A stretch of 64,000 bases of DNA from Streptococcus dysgalactiae subsp. dysgalactiae (GCF_900459225.1 NZ_UHFH01000003.1:2032001-2096000); one strand, 5' to 3'. Shown: positions 18,400 through 28,020, counted from the stretch's first letter. The notes: a model not told the origin generated them from the letters alone. Numbers and translations are program-made.

Positions 18400-19167
18400 A
18401 TGGCAGTAATTTCAATGAAACAACTTCTTGAGGCTGGTGTTCACTTTGGTCACCAAACTCGTCGCTGGAACCCTAAGATGGCTAAATACATCTTCACAGA
18501 GCGTAACGGTATCCACGTTATCGACTTGCAACAAACTGTAAAATTAGCTGACCAAGCTTACGAATTCGTTCGTGACGCAGCAGCTAACGACGCTGTTATC
18601 TTGTTCGTTGGTACTAAAAAACAAGCTGCTGAAGCAGTTGCTGACGAAGCAACTCGTGCAGGTCAATACTTCATCAACCACCGTTGGTTGGGTGGAACAC
18701 TTACTAACTGGGGAACAATCCAAAAACGTATCGCTCGTTTGAAAGAAATCAAACGCATGGAAGAAGAAGGAACTTTCGACGTTCTTCCTAAGAAAGAAGT
18801 TGCACTTCTTAACAAACAACGCGCTCGTCTTGAAAAATTCTTGGGCGGTATCGAAGATATGCCTCGTATCCCAGACGTAATGTACGTTGTTGACCCACAT
18901 AAAGAACAAATCGCTGTTAAAGAAGCTAAAAAACTTGGTATCCCAGTTGTAGCTATGGTTGATACAAACGCTGATCCAGATGATATCGATGTTATCATCC
19001 CAGCTAACGATGACGCTATCCGCGCCGTTAAATTGATCACTGCTAAATTGGCTGACGCTGTTATCGAAGGCCGTCAAGGTGAAGATGCAGACGTTGCTTT
19101 TGAAGCTGACACTCAAGCTGAGTCAATCGAAAAAATCGTTGAAGTTGTAGAAGGCGACAACGCTTAA
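18400..19167 (+). CDS. rpsB: 30S ribosomal protein S2
   Basis: 255 residues, full length. It begins [27 protein letters not shown], the S2 N-terminal signature, and carries [20 protein letters not shown] and [13 protein letters not shown]. It is needed for late assembly of the small subunit and S1/mRNA docking. RBS AAAGGAG. The codon use is strongly biased to GTT, GCT, AAA, CGT and similar, as expected for a highly expressed gene. It forms the classical pair with tsf, with a terminator-like structure between them. Confidence 0.99.
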   Translation: MAVISMKQLLEAGVHFGHQTRRWNPKMAKYIFTERNGIHVIDLQQTVKLADQAYEFVRDAAANDAVILFVGTKKQAAEAVADEATRAGQYFINHRWLGGTLTNWGTIQKRIARLKEIKRMEEEGTFDVLPKKEVALLNKQRARLEKFLGGIEDMPRIPDVMYVVDPHKEQIAVKEAKKLGIPVVAMVDTNADPDDIDVIIPANDDAIRAVKLITAKLADAVIEGRQGEDADVAFEADTQAESIEKIVEVVEGDNA

Positions 19168-19226
19168 TTAGCACAGAGTTTCTAACTCTCGTGACAAACT
19201 TCGTTTGTCTTTAACAATCGAAAACC

Positions 19227-19266
19227 AAACGGGGCAGAAAGCAAACCGCTCTGTCTCGTTTTTTTA
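19227..19266 (+). terminator. Internal terminator between rpsB and tsf
   Basis: AAACGGGGCAGA (about 19227-19238) pairs, with two G-U wobbles, to TCTGTCTCGTTT and is followed by TTTTTTT. An upstream hairpin, GACAAAC-TTC-GTTTGTC, precedes it. It probably reduces read-through from rpsB into tsf, allowing different levels of S2 and EF-Ts. Confidence 0.7.
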
Positions 19267-19300
19267 AACGAAAACAAACATAATTTGGAGGATACTACAC

Positions 19301-20341
19301 ATGGCAGAAATTACAGCTAAGCTTGTAAAAGAATTACGTGAAAAATCTGGTGCCGGCGTTATGGACGCTAAAAAAGCACTTGTTGAAACAGATGGTGACA
19401 TGGACAAGGCCGTTGAACTTCTTCGTGAAAAAGGAATGGCTAAAGCAGCTAAAAAAGCTGACCGTGTTGCTGCTGAAGGTTTAACTGGCGTTTACGTTCA
19501 TGGCAACGTTGCTGCTGTTGTTGAAGTTAACGCTGAAACTGACTTCGTTGCTAAAAACGCACAATTCGTTGAATTGGTAAACGCAACTGCTAAAGTAATC
19601 GCAGAAGGCAAACCAGCTAACAACGAAGAAGCTCTTGCACTTGTAATGCCTTCTGGTGAAACACTTGCTGACGCTTACGTTAACGCAACTGCTACTATCG
19701 GTGAAAAAATCTCATTCCGTCGTTTTGCTTTGATTGAAAAAACTGACGAGCAACACTTCGGTGCTTACCAACACAACGGTGGCCGTATCGGGGTTATCTC
19801 AGTTGTCGAAGGTGGCGATGATGCTCTTGCTAAACAAGTATCAATGCATATCGCTGCAATGAAACCAACTGTTCTTTCATACACTGAACTTGATGCACAA
19901 TTCATCAAAGACGAACTTGCTCAATTGAATCACGCTATCGAACTTGACAACGAATCTCGTGCAATGGTTGACAAACCAGCTCTTCCATTCTTGAAATACG
20001 GTTCAAAAGCTCAATTATCAGACGACGTGATTACTGCTGCTGAAGCAGACATCAAAGCTGAACTTGCTGCTGAAGGAAAACCAGAAAAAATCTGGGACAA
20101 AATCATCCCAGGTAAAATGGACCGCTTCATGCTTGACAACACTAAAGTTGACCAAGCTTACACTCTTCTTGCACAAGTTTACATCATGGACGACAGCAAA
20201 ACTGTTGAAGCTTACCTTGACTCAGTAAACGCTAAAGCGATTGCTTTTGCACGTTTTGAAGTTGGTGAAGGTATCGAGAAAAAAGCTAACGACTTCGAAT
20301 CAGAAGTTGCTGCTACAATGGCTGCTGCCCTTAACAACTAA
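19301..20341 (+). CDS. tsf: Elongation factor Ts
   Basis: 346 residues, the long streptococcal form. It catalyses GDP/GTP exchange on EF-Tu. The N-terminal UBA-like domain ([26 protein letters not shown]) and the core motif [13 protein letters not shown], which contacts the EF-Tu Mg site, are intact. The C-terminal half includes the internal duplication found in Gram-positive EF-Ts. RBS TTTGGAGGA. High-expression codon bias. It ends before a strong terminator at 20367-20403. Confidence 0.99.
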   Translation: MAEITAKLVKELREKSGAGVMDAKKALVETDGDMDKAVELLREKGMAKAAKKADRVAAEGLTGVYVHGNVAAVVEVNAETDFVAKNAQFVELVNATAKVIAEGKPANNEEALALVMPSGETLADAYVNATATIGEKISFRRFALIEKTDEQHFGAYQHNGGRIGVISVVEGGDDALAKQVSMHIAAMKPTVLSYTELDAQFIKDELAQLNHAIELDNESRAMVDKPALPFLKYGSKAQLSDDVITAAEADIKAELAAEGKPEKIWDKIIPGKMDRFMLDNTKVDQAYTLLAQVYIMDDSKTVEAYLDSVNAKAIAFARFEVGEGIEKKANDFESEVAATMAAALNN

Positions 20342-20366
20342 TCACTTTTTTCTAATAAGTATCAGA

Positions 20367-20403
20367 AAAAGACAACCTTCCGGTAGGAAAGTTGTCTTTT
20401 TTT
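20367..20403 (+). terminator. Terminator of tsf
   Basis: AAAAGACAACCTTCC and GGAAAGTTGTCTTTT form a stem with one mismatch around GGTA-like loop bases, followed by TTTT. A classical intrinsic terminator. Confidence 0.9.
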
Positions 20404-20437
20404 ACCTCATCTTTTCTAAAACAAGCATCTCACTAAG

Positions 20438-20471
20438 TAAAAAACTGATCCTGTGTTTCACAGAATCAGTC
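20438..20471 (-). terminator. Terminator of pepO
   Basis: In the minus direction ACTGATTCTGTG pairs with CACAGGATCAGT around AAA, followed by TTTTTT. It lies 44 bases past the pepO stop codon. Confidence 0.88.
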
Positions 20472-20514
20472 ATTTTTACAATCACAGGCATTTGAAGGTT
20501 TATCAACTACCTAC

Positions 20515-22410
20515 TTACCAAATAATCACACGGTCTTTCGGAGCTCTCCACATAGCGTCGCCTTCTTTAATATCAAAGGTCTCATGGAAAGCATCAAAGT
20601 TGGTTAAGGTGACATTTGTTCGCAGTTCACCCGGAGCATGAACATCAATGCTAGCTAACATTTGCATGTATTCCTCACGGGCTTTCATACGCCAAATCGT
20701 CGCAAAGTTAATAAAGAAGTCACGCGCTGAGAAGTCCTCTTCCGATTGTGCCGCTTCTAAAGCACAGGCAACTCCACCTAAATCAGCGACGTTTTCTGAA
20801 ACTGTCAATTTACCGTTGACCTTAGCACCATGTGACTCTAAGCCGTCAAACTGCGCTACAATCTTATCTGTACGCTCTTTAAAGGCAGTATAGTCCTCTT
20901 GTGTCCACCAATCATTTAGGCTACCGTGTTCATCAAAGGAAGCACCATTGGTGTCAAAGGCATGTGAAATCTCATGGGCAATGACTGCACCAATACCACC
21001 ATAATTAGCTGAGGAACTCTGTTCTAAAGAATAAAACGGTTCTTGTAAAATTGCCGCCGGGAAGACAATCTGATTTTGCTGAGGATCATAATAAGCATTG
21101 ACCAAGTGAGCTGGCATATGCCATTCACTACGATCAACTGGCTTGTTCCATTTACTCCAAGTGTGAGCAATCGTGATTTTTGCCAAGTTTTGAGCATTTT
21201 CAACCAAGGACAAAGTCTCATCAATCACTTTTTTGGCATAGGTTTCTGGTAATTTTTCTGGATAACCAATATGTGGCGTGATGACATTTAATTTAGTAAT
21301 GGCTTTTTCACGTGTAGCTGGTGCTAACCAATCAGCCATTTCTAGACGAGACTTATAAACCTCAATCATGCGTGCCACCTTGCTTTCCACATCAGCCTTA
21401 GCTTCTGGGGAGAATTTTTGACCAGCATACCACAAGCCAAGCGCTTGGTTAAACGGTCCTTGCGCCAAATAAAAGGCTGCTTTTTGTTTATCCATGGCTT
21501 GAGGCGTTCCAGACAAAGCACGCGCATAGGTACCAGACTGTACACGAATCTCATCGGTCAAGTAAGCATTATAAGCATTCGCCGCATCCACAATCAAATT
21601 AGCTTTTAGCAAATCCCAGTTAGCTTCAGAGTAGTAAGTGGCTGCAAATTCTGTCCAAAAACGTTCTTCAGGGACAATAACCTTGTCAGGTACTTGGCCT
21701 AAAATCTTTTCAAAAATGCTATCCAAAGGAAGCTCTGGAGCTAGTTTGGTAAAGTCAGCCCAAGCATAAGGATGGTATAGTTTGACATATTCAGAGCCTT
21801 CCTCACGAGACAAGACATAGTTAGCCAATTGCTTATCTAACTCAATCACCTTATCTAAAAGGTCCTTGATTTCTGCTGTTGAAAAACCAAATTGAGGAAG
21901 CAACGTTTCCTGAGATCGACGCCAAATGCCACGCAATTCCTCTGCCTTTTCGTTACCTTCTTCATAATAAGTCGTGTCAGGCAAAAGAATGCTTGGCGCT
22001 TCTGCCCAAAGCACATTCAGCTGAGCATTCATAAAATCTGGTGCCACACCAAACGGAAATTCATTAGGCTGACCTGATAATTCGTACTCCGCTACCTTTG
22101 CAGCAAACTCTGCAAAAGAGGTCAAAGCCTTGTAGTCTTCAATCATGGGAAGAACAGGCGCCACACCAATCTCATCACGTTTGTCATAATCCGCTACCAA
22201 ACGGTGAAATTTAACAAAGTTTGCTAAAATTGCATCATCAGGGACATGATCCCCTGCTAACCAAGCATCTGTAGTGGCCAGCATTAATACTTCAATCTCA
22301 TCTGCTAAATCTGAAAAACCACCTGTACGAGGTTTGTCGTCTGGGATAACCGCTGTCTCTGCCCACTTCCCATTGACCGCTTGGTAAAAATCATCTTGAT
22401 AAGTTGTCAT
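20515..22410 (-). CDS. pepO: M13-family zinc endopeptidase PepO
   Basis: 631 residues, neprilysin family. The zinc site HEISH (HExxH) lies in GAVIAHEISHAFD, and the third ligand and catalytic helper are in ENVADLGGVACALEA. NAYYDPQQNQIVFPAAILQ is the substrate-binding NxF/Y-like segment. There is no signal peptide or N-terminal anchor, unlike the animal enzymes, so it is made as a cytosolic peptidase. In pyogenic streptococci PepO is also found extracellularly and has been tied to complement and peptide-signal cleavage. RBS AAAAGGAGATAG; an extended -10 (TGGTACAAT, minus, 22479-22487) is present upstream. Confidence 0.96.
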   Translation of the reverse strand: MTTYQDDFYQAVNGKWAETAVIPDDKPRTGGFSDLADEIEVLMLATTDAWLAGDHVPDDAILANFVKFHRLVADYDKRDEIGVAPVLPMIEDYKALTSFAEFAAKVAEYELSGQPNEFPFGVAPDFMNAQLNVLWAEAPSILLPDTTYYEEGNEKAEELRGIWRRSQETLLPQFGFSTAEIKDLLDKVIELDKQLANYVLSREEGSEYVKLYHPYAWADFTKLAPELPLDSIFEKILGQVPDKVIVPEERFWTEFAATYYSEANWDLLKANLIVDAANAYNAYLTDEIRVQSGTYARALSGTPQAMDKQKAAFYLAQGPFNQALGLWYAGQKFSPEAKADVESKVARMIEVYKSRLEMADWLAPATREKAITKLNVITPHIGYPEKLPETYAKKVIDETLSLVENAQNLAKITIAHTWSKWNKPVDRSEWHMPAHLVNAYYDPQQNQIVFPAAILQEPFYSLEQSSSANYGGIGAVIAHEISHAFDTNGASFDEHGSLNDWWTQEDYTAFKERTDKIVAQFDGLESHGAKVNGKLTVSENVADLGGVACALEAAQSEEDFSARDFFINFATIWRMKAREEYMQMLASIDVHAPGELRTNVTLTNFDAFHETFDIKEGDAMWRAPKDRVIIW

Positions 22411-22478
22411 TTCTATCTCCTTTTGTCATTTTAGAATCGCAGAGCTGATAGCTCATCGCTCTGACTATAATCTTTTCC

Positions 22479-22487
22479 ATTGTACCA
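22479..22487 (-). promoter_or_regulatory. Extended -10 promoter of pepO
   Basis: TGGTACAAT in the minus direction fits an extended -10 (TGnTANAAT). No convincing -35 lies 17 bases upstream. It sits about 70 bases before the pepO start. Confidence 0.5.
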
Positions 22488-22586
22488 AAATTTAGCTGAA
22501 ATAACCCACCTTAATTGTTTTTAAATTGAAAAAATAAGAGTTTAAAAATAAATATATGAGAAAACTGCTTTTTTCGTGACAATCAC

Positions 22587-22617
22587 CAAAAGCCTGAGGC
22601 CTAACCCCAGGCTTTTA
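22587..22617 (-). terminator. Terminator of treB-treC
   Basis: AAAAGCCTGGGG and a matching TCAGGCTTTT arm form a G+C-rich stem ending in TTTT in the minus direction, right after the treC stop. Confidence 0.75.
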
Positions 22618-22618
22618 G

Positions 22619-24247
22619 TTAGTTATCAGCTAAAATAGCAAGTGTCTGATAAGGTTTCAGTATCACTTTTTCGCCAATAGAGACTTTCTCATAGTTGCTG
22701 ATTAAGACCTGTCCATGTTGATAACGTGGAGGTAATTCCAGTTCGACCTCATCAGCATAAAAATGATTGAGAACAAGTAAGCACTGGTCACCTAAATGGC
22801 GTTCAAAGGCGTAGACAGCCTGACTATCTTTAAAAGCAGCCCGATAATCCCCTTCAGCAATAATAGGGAGTTCCTTCCGCAAAGCAATCAAGCGTTGGTA
22901 GAAAGGAAAAATACGTCCCTCTTTTTCTGTTTCGACATTGATGTCTCGATAAGATTTGCCAACCCCTAACCAAGGCTTACCAGTCGTAAAGCCAGCATGT
23001 TCACTAGCATCCCATTGCATTGGGGTTCTGGCATTGTCCCTTGACTTAGCCTTGATAATGGCAAAGGCTTCTTCTGCACTTTTACCTGAGACTAGTAAGC
23101 TTGAGTAAGCATTGAGACTTTCCACATCCACATAATCATCCATACTATCAAAATCTGGATCAAGCATGCCAATCTCCTCACCCATATAAATGTAAGGCGT
23201 TCCTCGTGACAAATGGATGGAAGCCGCTAACATCGTAGCCCCTTCGTTTCGGAAATGTGTTACATCAACAAAACGATTCAGGGCACGTGGTTGATCATGG
23301 TTATTGTAGAACAAGGCACTCCACCCATTGCCTTGACTCATGCCTTCACCCCAGGCATGGAATAAGTCTCGCAGCGCTGCAAAATCAAAAGCCATAATAG
23401 TCCATTTCTGACCATTCTCATAATCAACTTTTAGATGGTGGAAATTAAAAGCCATGGACAACTCTTCCCGTTCGGGAGCCGTGTATAAAAGACAGTTGTC
23501 AATAGTCGTGGCAGACATTTCCCCTACTGTCATAAACGAATCATCCTGACCAAAACTGGCTTGATTGAGATCATGAAGATAAGTGTGAGTAATAGGACGA
23601 TCCGTATAAGCTGGCTTACCATCATTGACCGGACAATCCACCAGCTCTTCATCTTTCCCAATCAGGTTAATCACATCAAACCGGAACCCCTTCACTCCTT
23701 TATCTCGCCAAAAATTAACCACTTTAGCCAGTTCCTCACGAACGTGTGAGTTCCGCCAATTCAAGTCAGCCTGTGTCACATCAAACAAGTGTAAGTAGTA
23801 CTTGCCTGTATCTCCAAAAGGCGCCCAAGCATTCCCACCAAATTTGGAAACCCAATCAGTCGGCTGATCTCTCAAGATAAAGAAATCCTGATAATAAGGG
23901 TCTCCTGCTAAAGCTTTTTGGAACCACTCGTGGTCTGTGGAACAGTGATTCAAAACCATATCCAACATTAACTCAATCTGATGCTCCTTAGCAGCTTTCA
24001 CCAAATCTTCAAAATCAGCCATAGTCCCAAAATCAGGATTGACCGCCGTATAATCTGAAACATCATAGCCATTATCTCGTTGTGGACTAGGGTAGAAAGG
24101 GTTCAACCAAATCATATCTATCCCTAGTTCTTGTAAGTAAGGCAATTTGTCAATGATTCCTCGCAAGTCTCCCACACCATTTCCAGTAGTGTCCTTATAA
24201 GATTTTGGGTAAATTTGATAGACGACTTTCTTTTTATCAATTGTCAT
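22619..24247 (-). CDS. treC: Trehalose-6-phosphate hydrolase
   Basis: 542 residues, glycoside hydrolase family 13. It splits trehalose-6-phosphate made by the adjacent PTS permease into glucose and glucose-6-phosphate. Four GH13 regions are visible: LMLDMVLNH, the nucleophile in GFRFDVINLIGKD, the acid/base Glu in TVGEMSAT, and YNNHDQPRALN. It is cytosolic, with no signal peptide. RBS GGGAGGAAAA. It lies 66 bases downstream of treB, separated by a strong hairpin. An oligo-1,6-glucosidase is the alternative, but the treB/treR context decides. Confidence 0.94.
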   Translation of the reverse strand: MTIDKKKVVYQIYPKSYKDTTGNGVGDLRGIIDKLPYLQELGIDMIWLNPFYPSPQRDNGYDVSDYTAVNPDFGTMADFEDLVKAAKEHQIELMLDMVLNHCSTDHEWFQKALAGDPYYQDFFILRDQPTDWVSKFGGNAWAPFGDTGKYYLHLFDVTQADLNWRNSHVREELAKVVNFWRDKGVKGFRFDVINLIGKDEELVDCPVNDGKPAYTDRPITHTYLHDLNQASFGQDDSFMTVGEMSATTIDNCLLYTAPEREELSMAFNFHHLKVDYENGQKWTIMAFDFAALRDLFHAWGEGMSQGNGWSALFYNNHDQPRALNRFVDVTHFRNEGATMLAASIHLSRGTPYIYMGEEIGMLDPDFDSMDDYVDVESLNAYSSLLVSGKSAEEAFAIIKAKSRDNARTPMQWDASEHAGFTTGKPWLGVGKSYRDINVETEKEGRIFPFYQRLIALRKELPIIAEGDYRAAFKDSQAVYAFERHLGDQCLLVLNHFYADEVELELPPRYQHGQVLISNYEKVSIGEKVILKPYQTLAILADN

Positions 24248-24267
24248 GAGTTTTCCTCCCTAAAATA

Positions 24268-24297
24268 GTTTCAGGAACTGATCTCAGTTCCTGAACG
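24268..24297 (-). promoter_or_regulatory. Strong hairpin between treB and treC
   Basis: TTCAGGAACTGA (24270-24281) and TCAGTTCCTGAA (24284-24295) form a perfect 12-base-pair stem with a two-base gap. In the minus direction it is followed by AAACTATTTTAGG, too poor in U for efficient termination. Its likely effect is mRNA processing, stability or partial attenuation. Confidence 0.6.
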
Positions 24298-24313
24298 CTT
24301 TCTCTTAGTAAAA

Positions 24314-26338
24314 CTAATTTTTCACCGCTACTGCTAACTTATCATTAACCTTAATCTGACGCGGTAAGCTAACTTCAACAGTTACCGTAAAGTCATCTTG
24401 ATTAGTCACCACAAGAGGTGTTTCAGTGGCGTATCCAGCTTCAGAAATAGCTGCTATGTCAAATCGAATCAAGGTTTGTCCAGTCTTAACCTGATCACCT
24501 TGCCTCACCAAAGCTTCAAATCCTTGACCATCTAAGTTAACCGTATCCATGCCAATATGCATCAATAATTCCAAACCTTCAGCCGTCACCAAACCAATAG
24601 CGTGTTTGGTTGGGAACAAGACCGATACTTCAGCATCACAAGGCGCTACTAAAACCCCTTCTGTCGGTTGAAGAAGAACACCTTGGCCCATAGCTCCCTG
24701 TGCAAAGACAGGATCAACAGCTTCAGACAACGCTTTAACTTCACCAGTTAAAGGGCTGGTTAAAGTGATAACTGTCCCTTGCATAGTCTTATGTGGAGCA
24801 GTTGCTACAGGAGCCTCCGAAACGGGTCTCTCAAGTAGTTTAGCTTCATCTTCTGTCTTAGTCATGATATGTGATTTACGGAAAAAGAAGGTTAAAAACA
24901 TCGGTACCACAATGGCTACTGCCATACAGATGAAGAATGGAATCATATACTTCACATTGATAGCCATGAAACCTGGTAAGCCACCAACACCAATAGAATT
25001 TGCCTGAACATTAAAGGTTGTTGATAAGAGCCCCGCAATACCTGAGCCAATCATTCCGGCTACAAAGGGATAAACATATTTAACATTAACCCCAAATAAG
25101 GCAGGCTCAGTTACCCCAAGGTAAGCAGAAATTGCTGCAGGAAGCGATATTTCAGTCTCACGTTCTTCATGACGATTCATTAAATAGTAAGCAAAAACGG
25201 CTGACCCTTGAGCGATATTTGAAAGAGCAATCATTGGCCACAAACCAGTTGTACGAGTTGCAGTATCAGCAATTAATTGGGTATCAATGGCATTTGTCAT
25301 GTGATGTAAACCAGTAATAACTAGCGGAGCATACAAGGCACCAAAGATGGCACCGAATAGCCATTTAACAGGACCAGTCAATCCAGCTAACACAACAAAG
25401 GAAATCCCTTTACCAATAGTCCAACCGATTGGCCCCAATACCGTATGTGCTAAAATCAAAGCTGGAATCAAAGAAAGGAATGGCACAAAAATCATTGAAA
25501 CCACTTCTGGAATCCGTTTACGCCAGAAAATTTCAAGATAAGCAAGGGACAGACCAGCTAAAAGGGCTGGAATAACCTGTGCCTGATACCCAATACGATT
25601 AATGGTAAAGAAACCAAAATCCCAAACCCAGTTTTTGGCAATCTCAGCAGCAGGCGTTCCTGCCACCGCATAGGCATTCAATAATTGTGGTGACACCAAA
25701 CAGATACCAAGGACAATCCCTAAAATTTGAGTGGTTCCCATCTTACGCGTCACAGACCAAGTAATCCCAACTGGTAAGAAGTGGAAAATAGCTTCCCCTG
25801 GTAACCACAAGAAATGGTTAACCCCTGACCAGAAAGGAGATACCCTCACAATCGTATTCCAAACAGGATCCCCAGCTGCATCAAAAACTAATTTCCCTTT
25901 TTCGACCTGCTGCCCAAGAAATTCAAAAGGCACACTCTCCAAAATATTACGGAAACCTAAAATAAGCCCCCCAACGATAATCGCCGGAATAATAGGTGTG
26001 AAAATCTCAGCCAACATGGTCATCACCCGTTGTAAGGCATTTTGATTACTTTTAGCTGCTGATTTGGCAGCTTCTTTAGACACCCCTTCAATACCAGAAA
26101 CAGCTGTAAAGTCATTATAAAAGACTGGAACCTCATTACCAATGATTACCTGAAACTGTCCAGCATTGGTAAATGTCCCTTTCACTGCAGAAATTTTTTC
26201 AATCTCTTTGACATTTGCCTTATTATTATCATTCAAAACAAAACGCATACGCGTTGCACAGTGTGTGACAGCCTTGATGTTTTCTTTACCGCCAATAGCA
26301 GTTAGAAGACTCTTAGCATCCTGTTCAAATTTTCCCAT
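24314..26338 (-). CDS. treB: PTS trehalose transporter subunit IIBCA
   Basis: 674 residues in one chain. IIB is at about 1-90 with the phospho-Cys in KAVTHCATRMRF. IIC is at about 105-470, with around ten membrane segments and the GITEP-like loop (LGVTEPALFGVNVKY). A C-terminal glucose-type IIA is at about 515-670 with the phospho-His in LELLMHIGMDTV. It imports trehalose and phosphorylates it at C6. Many Bacillus TreB proteins lack IIA; here it is fused. It diverges from treR, and its promoter overlaps a cre-like site. Confidence 0.95.
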   Translation of the reverse strand: MGKFEQDAKSLLTAIGGKENIKAVTHCATRMRFVLNDNNKANVKEIEKISAVKGTFTNAGQFQVIIGNEVPVFYNDFTAVSGIEGVSKEAAKSAAKSNQNALQRVMTMLAEIFTPIIPAIIVGGLILGFRNILESVPFEFLGQQVEKGKLVFDAAGDPVWNTIVRVSPFWSGVNHFLWLPGEAIFHFLPVGITWSVTRKMGTTQILGIVLGICLVSPQLLNAYAVAGTPAAEIAKNWVWDFGFFTINRIGYQAQVIPALLAGLSLAYLEIFWRKRIPEVVSMIFVPFLSLIPALILAHTVLGPIGWTIGKGISFVVLAGLTGPVKWLFGAIFGALYAPLVITGLHHMTNAIDTQLIADTATRTTGLWPMIALSNIAQGSAVFAYYLMNRHEERETEISLPAAISAYLGVTEPALFGVNVKYVYPFVAGMIGSGIAGLLSTTFNVQANSIGVGGLPGFMAINVKYMIPFFICMAVAIVVPMFLTFFFRKSHIMTKTEDEAKLLERPVSEAPVATAPHKTMQGTVITLTSPLTGEVKALSEAVDPVFAQGAMGQGVLLQPTEGVLVAPCDAEVSVLFPTKHAIGLVTAEGLELLMHIGMDTVNLDGQGFEALVRQGDQVKTGQTLIRFDIAAISEAGYATETPLVVTNQDDFTVTVEVSLPRQIKVNDKLAVAVKN

Positions 26339-26432
26339 GTGACATCCCCTAGTCCTTTGTTCTAGTTGCTTTTAACAAGCAACGTCAAAATGAAATATTC
26401 AAATTCTTAGATAGAATCTGATTGACACCTTT

Positions 26433-26461
26433 ATTGTAATCGATTGCAAATTTGTCTGCAA
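26433..26461 (-). promoter_or_regulatory. treB promoter overlapped by a cre-like palindrome
   Basis: On the minus strand TTGCAG (26461-26456) and TACAAT (26438-26433) are 17 bases apart. The near-palindrome TTGTAATCGATTGCAA (26434-26449) resembles a cre site and covers the -10 and spacer, so CcpA binding would block RNA polymerase. Confidence 0.65.
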
Positions 26462-26506
26462 GTTGTTTGTGCCAAAAAAGCCATTATTTTGGTAAAATAA
26501 AAGGTG

Positions 26507-26528
26507 TTGTCTGTAAAAAAATAGACAA
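26507..26528. promoter_or_regulatory. Candidate TreR operator
   Basis: TTGTCT (26507-26512) and AGACAA (26523-26528) form an inverted repeat spaced by ten bases just before the treR RBS. A second half-site, TTGTCT, lies at about 26452-26457 near the treB -35. GntR/UTRA regulators bind such dyads. It probably controls both treR and treB. Confidence 0.45.
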
Positions 26529-26548
26529 GTGGAAAGGTAATTTACCCT

Positions 26549-27262
26549 ATGACAAAGTATGAACGTATTTATAAAGACCTCGAAACAAAAATCAACAAAG
26601 ACTTTTACAAAGAAGGGGATTTTTTACCTACTGAAATAGAATTGAGTCAACAGTACCAAGCTAGCCGAGATACCGTCCGCAAGGCTCTCTCGCTTCTCAC
26701 CAAGGCAGGCCTTATCCTCAAAAAACAAGGACGTGGCACCCAAGTGATTAAGCATCATCAGATCATGTTCCCCATCTCAGAACTAACTAGTTATCAGGAA
26801 CTCGTCTCTTACTCAAATCTAGATTCTAAGACCAACGTCATTGCCATTGATAAACTGATTGTGGATGAGACACTTTCAAAATTGACCGGTTTTAGCAAAA
26901 ACAGTTTGGTCTGGCGTGTTACGCGCCAACGCGTTGTTGAGGGTGTGGCTTCCGTCTTAGACATTGATTACCTTAGTAAAACTTTGGTGCCAATAATGAC
27001 AAGGGAAATCGCAGAGCATTCTATTTATCAATACCTGGAAAAGGAACTCCATCTCACCATTGACTTTGCCCTCAAAGAGGTTACCATTGACCAAATAACC
27101 GATCATGATAAAATTTTACTTGACCTTGGATCAGACCAACATGTTGTTTCCGTCAAATCCAAAGTCTACCTTTCCAATAATAACCAATTCCAATTCACCG
27201 AGAGTCGCCATAAACTGGAAAAATTTAAATTTTTAGATTTTGCTCGGCGCAGACCAAAATAA
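26549..27262 (+). CDS. treR: GntR/UTRA-family trehalose operon regulator
   Basis: 237 residues. The N-terminal winged helix (about 1-70) contains LPTEIELSQQYQASRDTVRKAL and the wing KKQGRGTQV, typical of GntR. The C-terminal UTRA ligand domain (about 85-230) should bind trehalose-6-phosphate. It diverges from treB-treC and is followed by its own terminator, so it is most likely their repressor. RBS GGAAAGG is modest. Confidence 0.92.
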   Translation: MTKYERIYKDLETKINKDFYKEGDFLPTEIELSQQYQASRDTVRKALSLLTKAGLILKKQGRGTQVIKHHQIMFPISELTSYQELVSYSNLDSKTNVIAIDKLIVDETLSKLTGFSKNSLVWRVTRQRVVEGVASVLDIDYLSKTLVPIMTREIAEHSIYQYLEKELHLTIDFALKEVTIDQITDHDKILLDLGSDQHVVSVKSKVYLSNNNQFQFTESRHKLEKFKFLDFARRRPK

Positions 27263-27270
27263 AGACAGAA

Positions 27271-27305
27271 AAAAGCCTTGCAAAATGCAAGGCTTGCTTT
27301 TCTTT
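27271..27305 (+). terminator. Terminator of treR
   Basis: AAGCCTTGCA and TGCAAGGCTT form a perfect stem (27273-27295 region), followed by GCTTTTCTTTTTCTT. Confidence 0.85.
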
Positions 27306-27344
27306 TTCTTGACTCTGAGTTTCCCCATCATCAACTGTGTTATT

Positions 27345-27360
27345 GTAAGTGTGTACTTAC
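27345..27360. promoter_or_regulatory. 16-bp inverted repeat in the treR/hxlR gap
   Basis: GTAAGT-GTGT-ACTTAC is a perfect six-base inverted repeat with a four-base centre. It lies in the 281-base space between two convergent genes, where no promoter is needed, and resembles an operator half of the HxlR/MarR kind. No gene is seen in the rest of that gap; part of it is AT-rich. Confidence 0.3.
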
Positions 27361-27543
27361 TTGACCTGAGCTTCTGTTTTCTCAAACAGACTTGAGACTA
27401 TATTATCATATTTGAGAGGAGGCGGCAAGCTTTTTCAGGTAAAAAAATAGTTTTTTATCAAATTGTAAAGAATGTGATAATAGATATTTTTCTCATCAAA
27501 TGAGAACATCGGAGATATAGCTGCTCCTTACACCCTAAAATAG

Positions 27544-27882
27544 CTATGCTTCCTCAAATAAAGCCACGTGCTTTTCTTGATAGCTTTGTCCCCAATCTGA
27601 CATCACTTCAATAACAGGCGATAAACTCAACCCAGTTTCAGTTAAGGAATACTCGACACGAGGTGGCACTTCTGCATACACTTCCCGATGAACCAAACCG
27701 TCTGCTTCCATAGCCCTCAATTGGGCAGTGAGTACCTTTTTGCTAACAGTCCCAATAGAAGCCTTTAATTGCCCAAACCTCAAAGTCCCCTTCAACAAAT
27801 CCCTTAATATTAATAATTTCCATTTATTCCCGATTACCGATAAGGTTGTTTCTACGGGACAAGCTGGTCTTTTTTTCAGCAT
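27544..27882 (-). CDS. HxlR/DUF24-family redox regulator (CatR/YodB-like)
   Basis: 112 residues, a winged-helix MarR relative. It has the family N-terminal ACPVETTLSVIGNKWK, with the single conserved Cys (Cys8), followed by LLILRDLLKGTLRFGQLK and the C-terminal YSLTETGLSL. In Bacillus YodB and CatR the equivalent Cys is oxidised or alkylated by quinones and diamide, releasing DNA. It diverges from a VOC dioxygenase, as catR does from catE, and a palindrome lies 30 bases upstream of its start. RBS AAAAGGAGC. Likely repressor of itself and the neighbour. Confidence 0.85.
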   Translation of the reverse strand: MLKKRPACPVETTLSVIGNKWKLLILRDLLKGTLRFGQLKASIGTVSKKVLTAQLRAMEADGLVHREVYAEVPPRVEYSLTETGLSLSPVIEVMSDWGQSYQEKHVALFEEA

Positions 27883-27911
27883 AGACAGCAGCTCCTTTTA
27901 GTATCTTTTTG

Positions 27912-27925
27912 TAACTTATAAGTTA
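27912..27925. promoter_or_regulatory. Palindromic operator between hxlR and the VOC dioxygenase
   Basis: TAACTTATAAGTTA is a perfect 14-base palindrome in the divergent gap. It is the best candidate binding site for the DUF24 regulator and lies over its probable promoter. Confidence 0.55.
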
Positions 27926-28020
27926 TTATAAACTATTACGAGAACAGAAACACGATAGGGCTGACAAATGAGTTACTTTTTAGTGCCTATACCACTTATT
28001 TGTGCTTACTTTTCCTTTTG

